The notes below the pieces were generated by a model. That model ran no database searches. It saw only the letters and a list, made by a program, of their open reading frames with translations, and was not told the origin of the DNA. Below are positions 30,874 through 40,271 of a stretch of 62,857 nt of DNA, one piece after another (position 1 is the stretch's first letter; each line of letters opens with the position of its first letter). A program made the translations under genes and the position numbers. The DNA is from a virus. The stretch covers positions 1 through 62,857 of the IMG/VR virus record IMGVR_UViG_3300024308_000007; one strand, 5' to 3'.

Positions 30874-31548
30874 ATGGCACGTCAATTAACCGTACTGAAA
30901 AAGTTCCCGAAAGAAGGTATCACTTTCTACAAAGAAGGTTATATCAAGATTTTGGACACCAAACTGTCCTACCCGCATTTCGACAAACCGCAGAAATTCA
31001 CCCGCGACGACGGCACAGAAGTCGAGAAGTACGGTTGTGAAGGTCTGATCGAGTCCACCCGCTTCCAGGAGTCCAAAAAGTTCATGGTCGACATGATTAA
31101 AAAGATCATGGAAGACAAGGACTGCAAATGCTCCAAAGACAAGTGGTTCGTTGTCGAAGGTGATCCGGACATGCGCCCTGAACTGGACGGCATGTACCAG
31201 ATTAAGGCCAGCGAATCCCGTAAGCCGGAATTCCTGTCCGTGGACGGTGACGAAATCGACTCTGTGAAAGAACTGCGCGAGCTTTTCTATCCAGGTTGCC
31301 GCGTTGACCTCATGATTCGCCCATGGGGTCAGAACTACCGCGATGCGAAAAGCGGCACCACGGCAAAACGCGTGAACGCCGGTCTGGTGACCGTGAAGTT
31401 CCGCCGCGACGATACCCGCCTCGGTGAAGAACCTATCGACACCAACGGCGCGTGGGACGATGATGAAGACGACGAATATTTCGAGAAGTCGGCTCCATCG
31501 AAAGGCTCCCGTCAGTCCAGCAACGACGATGACGACGACGCTTTATAA
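30874..31548 (+). CDS. ssb: Single-stranded DNA-binding protein (Enc34 SSB-like)
   Basis: 224 residues. The order and length match the DUF2815/Enc34-type SSB found next to DUF2800 nucleases and Pol in related phages. N-terminal OB-like strands (GITFYKEGYIKILDTKLSYP) follow, with conserved aromatic and basic residues. The C-terminal end is Ser-rich and acidic (SSNDDDDDAL), as in SSBs whose acidic tail binds partner proteins. It would coat ssDNA during replication. Confidence 0.8.
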   Translation: MARQLTVLKKFPKEGITFYKEGYIKILDTKLSYPHFDKPQKFTRDDGTEVEKYGCEGLIESTRFQESKKFMVDMIKKIMEDKDCKCSKDKWFVVEGDPDMRPELDGMYQIKASESRKPEFLSVDGDEIDSVKELRELFYPGCRVDLMIRPWGQNYRDAKSGTTAKRVNAGLVTVKFRRDDTRLGEEPIDTNGAWDDDEDDEYFEKSAPSKGSRQSSNDDDDDAL

Positions 31549-31563
31549 TCGACCCACCAGTAA

Positions 31564-31589
31564 AGCCGTCCTTCGGGGCGGCTTTTTTA
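31564..31589 (+). terminator. Internal terminator or attenuator between SSB and polymerase
   Basis: Stem GCCGTCC (31565-31571), TTCG loop, GGGCGGC (31576-31582), then TTTTTT. It would cut transcription after SSB, giving more SSB than polymerase. Confidence 0.85.
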
Positions 31590-31602
31590 TCGGAGATGGC
31601 CA

Positions 31603-33807
31603 ATGATTGTCGGCGAAATGACCCTGGAGATAGCGAAGAAACTCGCTGTCCTCTCCGCCAAAAGGCAGGACTACCACAACTGCATGGGCTTGCCGTCCGA
31701 CGTGTACCTCGACTACGAAACGCGCTCGGAAGAAGACCTGAAAAAGTACGGACAAGACCGGTACGCCAACCACCCTAGTACGCACCCGCTAATGGTAACG
31801 TGGTGCGAAATCCGGCCGGACGGCAACCACTGGTTTCACTGGAACGTCGAAATGGGGGAATTCCCACGTCGCTTAATTGCGATTTTTTGCGATCCTAAAG
31901 TCCTGAAACACGCATTCAACGCGCAGTTCGAACGCACCATCACGAAGTTCGCCATGGGCCTGGGGGACAACGTCGGGTACAAAGACTGGCGCTGTACGAT
32001 GGTTCACGCGTACATGATGGGATTCGGCGGTACGCTGGCGCAGATTGGCGCGGCCGTCGGCCTGAAAGAACAGGCCAAACTGGAAATCGGCAAAGACCTG
32101 ATTAAGTTCTTCTCCATTCCGGTGCCGGAGCGCCAGCGCAAAACCGTGGGCGGCATGTTCCGCGACCCCGCCAACTATCCCGAAGAGTGGTTCGCGTACT
32201 GCGTCTACAACATCATGGACGTGGCGGCCGAGATGGCCATCGCCGCGCGCATCGATCAGCCGGATAAGTACCCGATTCCGCCGTCAGAATGGGCGACCTA
32301 CGCCATCGACCAGGAAATCAACGACCGCGGGGTGCCGATCGACCTGCGCATGGCCGAAAACGCCATTATCCTGAAAGACCGCCGGAAGGAAGAACTGGTG
32401 GCCGAACTGCGCCAGATCACCGGACTGGCCAACCCGAACTCCACGGCGCAATTGCTGCCATGGCTGAAAAAGCGCGGATACCCGTTCCCTGACTGTAAAG
32501 CGGCATCCGTTAAGACGGCGCTCAACCGCTTCTCCCACAAGATGACGGAAGATTGCATCGTCGTCCTGAAAAAGCGTAAGTGGGCGGCGTCCACCAGCCA
32601 CGGAAAATACACGACAATTGCCAACGCCTCCCGAGCTGGACGTTTTCGCTATGCGTTCCAGATGGCGGGCGCGCAGCGCACACAACGTTGGGCCGGTCGT
32701 AAGGTGCAGGCGCAGAACCTCCCGCGCACACCTAAGTGTCTGGAGCCGAAAGACGGCGACATCCGGAAGCTGAACATCACCACCGAGATCATCCGAAAAG
32801 GCCGGTACGACGAACTGTCGCTGTGGATGAAAGAGCCAATGGAAGCCATCGTCGGCTGCATCCGCTCCACCTTCCGCGCCGAGGAAGACCACGAATTCCG
32901 CGTGTGTGACCTGGCGTCGATTGAATCGGTGGTGATCGGCTGGCTGGCCGACTGTAAGTGGTTCCAGGAAGTGCTGTCGAACGGCCGCGACATCTACAAA
33001 TCGTTCGCTATGCACCTGTACGACAAGGCTTACGACGAGGTGACGAAAGCCGAGCGATCCATGGCCAAACCGGCGACCCTCGGATGCGGCTACCGCCTCG
33101 GCGGCGGCGAAGAAACCGAGACGTTCACCCGTACCGGTCTGTGGGGATACGCGGAGAACATGGGCGTCAACATGACGAAGGAAGAGGCGGCCGAACACGT
33201 TAAGGTGTTCCGTGAACTCTGCCCTGAAATCGTCGACCTGTGGTTCGATCTGGAGCAGGCAGCGTTTAAGTGCCTCAAGACTAAGCAGCCGGTACAGTGC
33301 GGGCGGGTGACCTTCGAATACCGCAAGCCGTTCCTGGCGATTCGCCTGCCGTCTGGCCGCCGCCTGTGGTACTTCGACCCGAAAGTGCTGCCGGTAACTC
33401 GCAAGTTCAAGAATAAATACACTGAGTCGTACACGGTTAACGGGAAGACAGCCACCCGCGAAATCGTGAAGGAAGAGTCGTACACCAAATACCAGTTGTC
33501 GTACATGGGGATGGACCAGAAGACCCGTAAGTGGTCGCGTCAGTACACCCACGGCGGAAAACTGGTGGAAAACATCGTGCAGGCAATCGCCCGCGACGTG
33601 CTGAAAGCTGGCATCATCCGCGCGACCCGCGACGGTTTCCAGATCGTCATGCACATCCACGATGAAATCGTATGTCACGAAAAACGTGACGACACCTATC
33701 ACACGCTGTCCCGCCTGCAGGAACACATGACGGCACCGCTGTCGTGGGCGCCCGGTATGCACCTTGGCGGCGCCGGATGGACGGGGCCATTCTATATGAA
33801 GGACTAA
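31603..33807 (+). CDS. Family A DNA polymerase with 3'-5' exonuclease domain
   Basis: 734 residues. An N-terminal DnaQ-type exonuclease begins VYLDYETRSEED (D37, E39); FNAQFERTI and the late aspartate motif (IMDVAAEM) follow. The polymerase part has motif A in CDLASIESVV, motif B region in MAKPATLGCGYRLGG, and motif C MHIHDEIV (HDE at about 686-688), with VENIVQAIARDVL before it. It is the replicative polymerase of the phage. Unlike many family A phage polymerases it is preceded by a terminator. Confidence 0.9.
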   Translation: MIVGEMTLEIAKKLAVLSAKRQDYHNCMGLPSDVYLDYETRSEEDLKKYGQDRYANHPSTHPLMVTWCEIRPDGNHWFHWNVEMGEFPRRLIAIFCDPKVLKHAFNAQFERTITKFAMGLGDNVGYKDWRCTMVHAYMMGFGGTLAQIGAAVGLKEQAKLEIGKDLIKFFSIPVPERQRKTVGGMFRDPANYPEEWFAYCVYNIMDVAAEMAIAARIDQPDKYPIPPSEWATYAIDQEINDRGVPIDLRMAENAIILKDRRKEELVAELRQITGLANPNSTAQLLPWLKKRGYPFPDCKAASVKTALNRFSHKMTEDCIVVLKKRKWAASTSHGKYTTIANASRAGRFRYAFQMAGAQRTQRWAGRKVQAQNLPRTPKCLEPKDGDIRKLNITTEIIRKGRYDELSLWMKEPMEAIVGCIRSTFRAEEDHEFRVCDLASIESVVIGWLADCKWFQEVLSNGRDIYKSFAMHLYDKAYDEVTKAERSMAKPATLGCGYRLGGGEETETFTRTGLWGYAENMGVNMTKEEAAEHVKVFRELCPEIVDLWFDLEQAAFKCLKTKQPVQCGRVTFEYRKPFLAIRLPSGRRLWYFDPKVLPVTRKFKNKYTESYTVNGKTATREIVKEESYTKYQLSYMGMDQKTRKWSRQYTHGGKLVENIVQAIARDVLKAGIIRATRDGFQIVMHIHDEIVCHEKRDDTYHTLSRLQEHMTAPLSWAPGMHLGGAGWTGPFYMKD

Positions 33808-33811
33808 CGAT

Positions 33812-34126
33812 ATGCCGAGAAAAGACCCATTTGCGGTGGCCAGCGCCATCCGCGAGTCGAAAGTCGAAAAGGGGATATGCGAGTTCGCCGAGTATTACGG
33901 CTGGATGCAGTTTAAGGTCGTCAGTCCGGCGTTCAACGGGATGCCAGACCGCGGCTTTGTCAGGAAGACCGGCGACAAAAGCGAGTTCATCCTGGCCGAG
34001 ATTAAGCAACTCGGCAAAAAGCCTACGACGCTGCAGGCCATCCGCGCGCGGGAACTGGCCAAACACGGGGTAGAGGTTCACTGGTTCGACAGCGTGGAGG
34101 CGGCCAAAGATGTATTTCGACGCTAA
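33812..34126 (+). CDS. VRR-NUC domain nuclease
   Basis: 104 residues. ESKVEKGICEFAEYYGW, FNGMPDRGFVRK and FILAEIKQLGKKPTTLQ form the VRR-NUC pattern (E, then GMPDR, then E-x-K). This is the small Holliday-junction or flap-type nuclease common in phages with SNF2-like helicases. It overlaps the helicase start by 17 bases. Confidence 0.85.
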   Translation: MPRKDPFAVASAIRESKVEKGICEFAEYYGWMQFKVVSPAFNGMPDRGFVRKTGDKSEFILAEIKQLGKKPTTLQAIRARELAKHGVEVHWFDSVEAAKDVFRR

Positions 34127-35639
34127 AGCCCGTATCGCCGCTGCTGAACTCAGCGACGCGAACCACCACGACTACCAGAAGGAGGCCATCGACTTCGCCA
34201 TGCGGGTGCCGAAGTGCGCCCTGTGGATGGACTTAGGCCTTGGTAAATCCGGCGTGTCCGGCAAAGTGGTGTCCGAAACGCTGGCCAACCTGGAAATCAA
34301 CCGCTGGCTGATTATCGCCCCGCTGCGCGTATCCCGCGTGACGTGGCCAGAAACGTTCAGCGAGTGGCGCTACCTGGCGGGCATCCAGTACACCGTGCTG
34401 TCGGACGAGCCGGAAACGTCGAAGGAAACCAAGGCGCAGGCCGTCATCCGCCGCTCGCGCACCAGCCGCACGTCTGTCGACATGGTCAACATGGAGATGG
34501 TGCCGACGCTGGTCGACTTCTGGCGGCGCGACTGGCCATACGACGGCGTGATTATCGACGAATCCAGTAAGTTCAAAGACCACAAGTCGCAGCGCTTCAA
34601 AAAGCTGGCGCTGGTCTTCAACTACATCAAACGCATGATCCAGTTGACGGCCACACCGGCATCCGAAGGGTACGAAAGCCTGTTCGCGCAGATCGCCCTG
34701 CTGGACGGCGGCGAACGCCTTGGCAAAGTCATCACCCACTACCGGAACGACTATTTCCAGCAGGACTACTACACCCGCAAATGGAAAATCATCGAGCGGT
34801 TGAAGCCGGAGGTCGACGCGAAGATCGCCGACATCACGCTGGTGATGAAAGCCGAAGAGTACCTTCCGGACCACAAAGAACCGCACTTCGTCGAACACAA
34901 ACTGGAAATGTCGCAGAAGTTCCGTGACATGTACGCGTCCATGGAGAAAGACAGCGTCCTGGAACTGGGCGACGTCGAAATCGTGGCGGACAACGCGGCG
35001 GCCGTGTGGGGCAAACTGCTGCAAATGGCCAGCGGCATGGTGTATGAGACGTGGAAGGAGCCACACCCGAAAATCGAAGGGCGGATGGTGCTGAAACGCC
35101 GGCCCCACCTTCTCCACGACGAAAAGCTGGACGAACTGGAAGAACTGCTGGACCAGCTCGACGGGAAACCGCTGCTGCTGGCCTACCACTGGGAAGAATC
35201 GCTGGAACGCCTGAAAAAGCGCTTCCCCTGGGCTACCATTCTGGACAAGGAAGGGAAGTACAAAAAGGCGTGGGACGCCGGTAAGATCAAGATGCTTATC
35301 GCGCACCCGCAGTCGGCAGCGCACGGCCTGAACCTGCAGAAGCCGACGAACCAGATGTGCTTCTTCGACATCCACCCGTCGCTGGAAAACTTTCTGCAGT
35401 TCATTGGCCGTTTGAACCGCCAGGGGCAGAAAGAAAAAGTCTTCGTTCACCTAATGCTTTCCAAAGGCACGTATGATCTGCGAACATGGGAGGCATTGAA
35501 ACAGAAACAAGACGGCGAACAGGCACTGCTTAATCGCATCCGGTACTTGCAGCGCAAGATGCGCGAGGCAATCCGGAAAGAGCAGGAGTCGACCGCGAGG
35601 GGCGCCATGGCCATGGCCGACGAAGACGACCTGCTGTAA
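34110..35639 (+). CDS. SNF2-like superfamily 2 helicase/ATPase
   Basis: 509 residues. DYQKEAIDFA (Q-type motif), Walker A DLGLGKSG (41-48), DESS motif II (about 150), LTATPASEGYE motif III, and FIGRLNRQGQKEKV motif VI. SNF2-type helicase in the replication operon, probably a branch-migration or replisome-remodelling motor together with the VRR-NUC protein. It ends MADEDDLL, the shared acidic tail. Confidence 0.9.
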   Translation: MYFDAKARIAAAELSDANHHDYQKEAIDFAMRVPKCALWMDLGLGKSGVSGKVVSETLANLEINRWLIIAPLRVSRVTWPETFSEWRYLAGIQYTVLSDEPETSKETKAQAVIRRSRTSRTSVDMVNMEMVPTLVDFWRRDWPYDGVIIDESSKFKDHKSQRFKKLALVFNYIKRMIQLTATPASEGYESLFAQIALLDGGERLGKVITHYRNDYFQQDYYTRKWKIIERLKPEVDAKIADITLVMKAEEYLPDHKEPHFVEHKLEMSQKFRDMYASMEKDSVLELGDVEIVADNAAAVWGKLLQMASGMVYETWKEPHPKIEGRMVLKRRPHLLHDEKLDELEELLDQLDGKPLLLAYHWEESLERLKKRFPWATILDKEGKYKKAWDAGKIKMLIAHPQSAAHGLNLQKPTNQMCFFDIHPSLENFLQFIGRLNRQGQKEKVFVHLMLSKGTYDLRTWEALKQKQDGEQALLNRIRYLQRKMREAIRKEQESTARGAMAMADEDDLL

Positions 35640-35656
35640 TCGCCCATTGCCAAGAC

Positions 35657-35695
35657 AAAGACGTTCGCCGTAAATTATCGGCAACGTCTTTTTTC
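35657..35695 (+). terminator. Terminator between replication and packaging units
   Basis: A 9-bp outer stem AAAGACGTT (35657-35665) / AACGTCTTT (35683-35691) with an inner GCCG/CGGC stem and one bulged C, followed by TTTTCATTTT. The late genes follow. A weak TTGCCA/TAAATT pair (35647/35671) overlaps it and could be a late promoter, but the match is poor. Confidence 0.8.
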
Positions 35696-35710
35696 ATTTT
35701 AAGGACTCCC

Positions 35711-36286
35711 ATGGCAAACAAAGACCTCAAAGAGATCAAGAACGCCGGCCCCGACGAGAAAACGAGGTCGATGATTCATGAGGGGTGTTCAATATCCCAA
35801 CTGGCTGACATCTTCGACCGTGATCGCCGCACGGTGACGAAGTACATTCACGATGCGGGGGTGAAACCTTGTGCGACAAGAAACGGAAATCCCATCTACA
35901 AACTGCGAGACGTCGCTGGCTATCTCTGCGACATCGATCCGGACTTCATCGACCAGCGCATCCGCAACCTGAACCCACAGGATCTTCCGCCGCTGCTGTC
36001 GAAGGAATACTGGAACGGAAAGCGAGCGCGACTGACGTATCTGCGTGAAGAGGGCGACCTGTGGGAGACGTCGCAGATTCAGATGCTGCTGGGCGTGTGG
36101 GTGAAGAACTTCGTCACCGGCGTCCGCCAGGTTCAGGACACCATCGACCGCCGCGAAATCCTGACGGAGACGCAGCGAGAAGCGCTGGTACAGGAGATGG
36201 ACAGCCTGATCAACATGACCCGCGAAACACTGGCCAACGCCATTCAGCGCGCGAAGGATACGGCAGATGAAGACGACCTACTCTAA
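35711..36286 (+). CDS. Terminase small subunit (Nu1-like)
   Basis: 191 residues. The N-terminal winged HTH (ISQLADIFDRDRRTVTKYIH, about residues 28-47) is in the place of lambda Nu1's DNA-binding domain, and a helical C-terminal half would bind the large subunit. It ends TADEDDLL, the shared acidic tail. It recognises packaging DNA and overlaps the large subunit start by 20 bases. Confidence 0.85.
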   Translation: MANKDLKEIKNAGPDEKTRSMIHEGCSISQLADIFDRDRRTVTKYIHDAGVKPCATRNGNPIYKLRDVAGYLCDIDPDFIDQRIRNLNPQDLPPLLSKEYWNGKRARLTYLREEGDLWETSQIQMLLGVWVKNFVTGVRQVQDTIDRREILTETQREALVQEMDSLINMTRETLANAIQRAKDTADEDDLL

Positions 36287-38345
36287 GGCGTTCGATACGG
36301 TCTATGACGTCTTTCTGGCGGCGGTAGACACCATCCGCGCGCCGGAGCGTATTTCCGTTTCGCAGGCGGCCATGAAATACCGGTACGTGTATCAGCCAGG
36401 TGCATACATCGGTCCGTGGAAGAACTCGGAAACGCCGTACATGGTCGAGCCGATGGACATGTTCACCAGCAGGACGAAGATTGCCATGGCGCTGATGATG
36501 TCGGCGCAGACGGGTAAAACGGACTCCATGATCCTGAACACCACCCTGTACACGACCATCGTCGACCCGATGGACATGATCATCTACAACCCGACGCACA
36601 ACCTGGCGCGCGACTTCTCCATTCGTCGTATCGACCGTCTGATGCTGCATTCGAAGAAAGTCGGCGAACAGCTTTTGAAGGGGCGCGACTCGGACAACGT
36701 GTTCGACAAACACTTCAAAAACGGCACCATCCTGTCGCTGTCGCATCCGGCGCCAGGGGAACTGGCCGGTCGTCCAATCGGCCGAGTTTTGATGACCGAT
36801 TACGACCGCTTCCCGATGGACGTGGGCGGCGAAGGTTCGCCGTTCGACCTCGGCTCAAAGCGTACAACCACCTTCGGTTCCATGGCCATGTGCGTGGCGG
36901 AATCGTCGCCGTCAATGCCGATCATCGACCCGAAGTGGATTGCCCGCAGCCCACACGAAGCGCCGCCGTGCGACGGCATCGCCAACCTGTATAACCGCGG
37001 CGACCGGCGTCTGTGGTTTTGGCCATGCCCGCACTGCGAGGAATATTTCGAAGGTCGCTTCGAACTGCTGACGTGGGACAAGACCAAGCCGACCAACCTG
37101 GAAAAAGCGCGCACCGTTCAGATGATCTGTCCGGAGTGCGGCAGTCTGATCGACTACAAAGAGCGCCGCGAGATGCAGCAGTGGGGCATATGGGTGCCGG
37201 AAGGTATGCGCATCGAAAAAGGCAAACTGGTCGGGGATGTGCCGGACAACCTGATCGCCTCCTACTGGCTGAAAGGCGTGGCCGCAGCGTTCGTGACGTG
37301 GGAAAAGCTGGTGTTCTACTACCTGAACGCCGAGGACGAGTACCAGCGCACGATGTCGGAAGAGGCGTTGAAGAAATTCTGGAATACGGACATGGGGATG
37401 CCGTATCTGCCGAAGTCGATGCGATCGGTCCGGTCGCCGGACAGCATTAAGGCCATGGCCATCTCGCTGCCGGTCAAAACGGTACCGAGCGACGTCCGGT
37501 TCCTTGTGGCCACCGTCGACGTCCAGAAGACAAAATTCGTGGTGCAGGTGTGGGGAATCCGCCCTGGCCAGCCGTTTGATCAGGTGCTGATTGACCGCTT
37601 CGACATCGTGAAAAACCCGATGCGCGTGGACGCCAACGACGAGCCGGAGCCGCTGGACCCTGCTGGCTACCTGGAGGACTGGCACACGCTGACGCGTCAG
37701 GTCATCCGCGCTAAGTATCCACTGGAAGGTGGCGTCGGCGTCATGGGCGTTAAACTGACCCTCTGTGACTCCGGCGGCCGCGCGGGCGTGACAGCCAACG
37801 CGTATAATTACTACCGCCAGTTGAATTCGCCGGACTACCAACTGGGGGCGCGCTTCCTGCTGATTAAAGGGCGCAACACCCCGAACACGCCGCGCGTCGC
37901 GCTGACGTATCCGGACTCCACCCGCAAAGACCGCTACGCCAACGCGCGCGGGGAAATTCCGGTGCTGCTGATCAACACCAACCTGATTAAAGACATGTTC
38001 GACGGGCGCCTCGGCGTGATGACACCAGGCAAAGGCATGGTCGTTCATCCGGACTGGCTGTCCGACGATTACTACCGCGAACTTTGCGTGGAGGTGCGAA
38101 CCCCGAAAGGGTGGGAGAACCCGAACAGCGAACGAAACGAGGCATGGGACTTAGGGTGCTACTGCATCGCCGGTTGCGTCTCGCCGTACATTGGCATCGA
38201 ACATATCCAATGGGACCGGCCGCCGCTGTGGGCGGAAGAGTGGGACAAAAACATCATGGTGGAACTCACAACGGAGAAAGGCGAGATTGTTCGCGCGCCC
38301 GCTTCCCGCTATGATTTCGCTAAATTCGGTTCGGAAATGGCTTAG
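36267..38345 (+). CDS. Terminase large subunit (GpA family)
   Basis: 692 residues. Walker A-like SAQTGKTDS at about 79-87, Walker B MTDYDRFPMDV near 175, zinc-type CPHCEEYF...CPECGSLIDY (about 250-295), and a C-terminal nuclease domain starting with VATVDVQKTKF (about 413). The pattern matches the lambda GpA-type terminase (PF05876). It would cut concatemers and drive packaging. Confidence 0.92.
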   Translation: MKTTYSKAFDTVYDVFLAAVDTIRAPERISVSQAAMKYRYVYQPGAYIGPWKNSETPYMVEPMDMFTSRTKIAMALMMSAQTGKTDSMILNTTLYTTIVDPMDMIIYNPTHNLARDFSIRRIDRLMLHSKKVGEQLLKGRDSDNVFDKHFKNGTILSLSHPAPGELAGRPIGRVLMTDYDRFPMDVGGEGSPFDLGSKRTTTFGSMAMCVAESSPSMPIIDPKWIARSPHEAPPCDGIANLYNRGDRRLWFWPCPHCEEYFEGRFELLTWDKTKPTNLEKARTVQMICPECGSLIDYKERREMQQWGIWVPEGMRIEKGKLVGDVPDNLIASYWLKGVAAAFVTWEKLVFYYLNAEDEYQRTMSEEALKKFWNTDMGMPYLPKSMRSVRSPDSIKAMAISLPVKTVPSDVRFLVATVDVQKTKFVVQVWGIRPGQPFDQVLIDRFDIVKNPMRVDANDEPEPLDPAGYLEDWHTLTRQVIRAKYPLEGGVGVMGVKLTLCDSGGRAGVTANAYNYYRQLNSPDYQLGARFLLIKGRNTPNTPRVALTYPDSTRKDRYANARGEIPVLLINTNLIKDMFDGRLGVMTPGKGMVVHPDWLSDDYYRELCVEVRTPKGWENPNSERNEAWDLGCYCIAGCVSPYIGIEHIQWDRPPLWAEEWDKNIMVELTTEKGEIVRAPASRYDFAKFGSEMA

Positions 38346-38353
38346 GGGGCAAT

Positions 38354-38611
38354 ATGTTTGATTGTGCGGGACTCACCTGCGAAGAACTGCAGGACATGTT
38401 AGCGGAAGCGCGCAAGGCGTATTCGCAACTCGTCTTAGGGGGCGCGGTACGCGTCGTGGTGGACCAGAACGGCGAGCGTGTGGAATTCACCGCAGCTAAC
38501 CGCCAGTCGCTGAGCCAGTACATCCAGACACTTCTGTCCTACATGCGCGAGAACGGCTGCATCTGTACGCCGGCCCCGCAGCAACAGAAAGCGTTCCGCT
38601 TCATCTTCTAA
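38354..38611 (+). CDS. Head-tail connector (gpW-like)
   Basis: 85 residues. CEELQDMLAEARKAYSQLVLGGAVRVVVDQ then VEFTAANRQSLSQYIQTL is the gpW fold (helix, beta hairpin, helix), and the gene is in W's usual place between terminase and portal. It joins head and tail. Confidence 0.8.
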   Translation: MFDCAGLTCEELQDMLAEARKAYSQLVLGGAVRVVVDQNGERVEFTAANRQSLSQYIQTLLSYMRENGCICTPAPQQQKAFRFIF

Positions 38612-38621
38612 GGGGAAGAAT

Positions 38622-40271
38622 GTGAAAAAATTATCTCTCGCCGAGTCGAACGCGATGGTGCCGATGGCGCTGGGCGGCGGTGGCCTGGAGGGTGCCAAAA
38701 TCATGTCGCGTGAAATGGCGCGCTGGCAACCCTACGGCGGATCGCCGGACACGCTGATTAACGGCGCTAAGAAAATCACGGACGACCGCAGCCGCGACGC
38801 CATGATGAACGACGGCTACCTGTCAGGGGTGCTTCACTCCACCCGCGACAGTATCGTCGGTTCCAGCTACATGCTTATCGCGCAGCCAAACATCGACGTG
38901 CTGAAAACCATCGACCCCCGTTTCGACGACGTGTGGGAAGAAGAGTTCTCCATGGCCGTCGAAGGGCGATTCAACCTGATTGCCGAGTCCCGCGCCAACT
39001 TCCTGGACGCCACCCGCCGCGATAACCTTACCGGCCTGGTGCGCCTCGGTCTGGCGTCTCACGTCTATTCCGGCGAGATCCTTTTCTCGTCTGAATGGAT
39101 TCGTGAAAACGACCGGCCGTTCAATACCGCCGTGCAGCTAATCGCCCCCGACCGCCTCTGCAACCCGGATAACGGGCCGGATCAGCTACGCCTGCGCGCC
39201 GGTGTCGAACTGAATATGTGGGAGCGACCGATCGCATACCACATCCGCAACGGCTATATGGGCGACCCGTACAGCACGGTGCCGCAGGTGTCATGGCAGC
39301 GCGTAGAAGCAGAGAAGCCGTGGGGCAGGAAGATGATCGTCCACATCTGCGAACGTGACCTGCCTGGCCAGACTCGCGGTCTGTCGGAAATGGTGGCGGC
39401 GCTGAAACAGATGCGCATGACCCGCCGCTTCCAGGACATCACGCTGCAGAACGCCGTCATTAAGGCGAGCTACGCGGCCACCATGGAATCCGAACTGCCG
39501 ATGGAAATGCTGGCTGGCGCCATGGGCGGTAATTCGATCGGCATGGAAGAGTACCTGGGAACCTTCATGTCGCGCCTGCAGGAGTACATGGGCGGGGCGA
39601 ACAACCTGACGATCGACGGCGCCAGCATTCCGGTGCTGTTCCCGAACACGAAACTGAACATGCAGCAACTGGGGACACCAGGCGGTGTCGGTACCGAGTT
39701 CGAAATCTCCCTGATTCGCCACATCGCGGCGTCGCTCGGCTATTCGTATGAAGAGTTCGCCCGCGACTTCTCGAAGACGAACTACTCGTCTGCCCGCGCT
39801 GCGATGAACCTGACGCACAAGCGTATGCAGGCGAAGAAGAAGACCATCGCAGACCGTCAGGCGTCGGAGATTTACGACCTGTGGTTCGAAGAGGACTGGA
39901 ACGCTGGCAACCTGCCGATGCCGGTGGGAATGAAGACGTCGATCCTGTATGCTCCGCTCGTTAAGCAGGCGCTGACCGGTTGCCTTTGGATTGGTGCCGG
40001 ACGTGGCCAGATTGACGAGGTCAAAGAGACGCAGGCGGCTATTATGCGTATCGGCGCTGGCCTGTCGACCTACGACAAAGAGGCGGCGAACCTCGGCATG
40101 TACTTCAAAGATGTCGTGCGCGCCCGCCAGAAAGAAGAGAAGATGATTAAAGCCGCCGGTCTGACGTTCACCAACGATGCGACGAAGCCGAACACCAACG
40201 ACCGTCAGCAGACAATGACCGACAACAACGATACCCAGGACCGGGAGGAAAATGCAGATGCCGCAAGTTAA
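38622..40271 (+). CDS. Portal protein (lambda gpB family)
   Basis: 549 residues starting at GTG 38622, with AGGGGAAG 5 bases upstream. It has the family's order: an N-terminal clip region, RDAMMNDGYLSGVLHSTRDS, SEWIRENDRPFNTAVQLIAPDRL, and HICERDLPGQTRGLS. The C-terminal part is basic then acidic. It forms the dodecameric packaging and ejection channel and overlaps the protease start. Confidence 0.92.
   Translation: MKKLSLAESNAMVPMALGGGGLEGAKIMSREMARWQPYGGSPDTLINGAKKITDDRSRDAMMNDGYLSGVLHSTRDSIVGSSYMLIAQPNIDVLKTIDPRFDDVWEEEFSMAVEGRFNLIAESRANFLDATRRDNLTGLVRLGLASHVYSGEILFSSEWIRENDRPFNTAVQLIAPDRLCNPDNGPDQLRLRAGVELNMWERPIAYHIRNGYMGDPYSTVPQVSWQRVEAEKPWGRKMIVHICERDLPGQTRGLSEMVAALKQMRMTRRFQDITLQNAVIKASYAATMESELPMEMLAGAMGGNSIGMEEYLGTFMSRLQEYMGGANNLTIDGASIPVLFPNTKLNMQQLGTPGGVGTEFEISLIRHIAASLGYSYEEFARDFSKTNYSSARAAMNLTHKRMQAKKKTIADRQASEIYDLWFEEDWNAGNLPMPVGMKTSILYAPLVKQALTGCLWIGAGRGQIDEVKETQAAIMRIGAGLSTYDKEAANLGMYFKDVVRARQKEEKMIKAAGLTFTNDATKPNTNDRQQTMTDNNDTQDREENADAAS

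Noticed and set aside
35647-35676. Possible late promoter TTGCCA-N18-TAAATT before the terminase genes
   Set aside because: Weak match that overlaps the terminator stem; noted in the terminator entry only.
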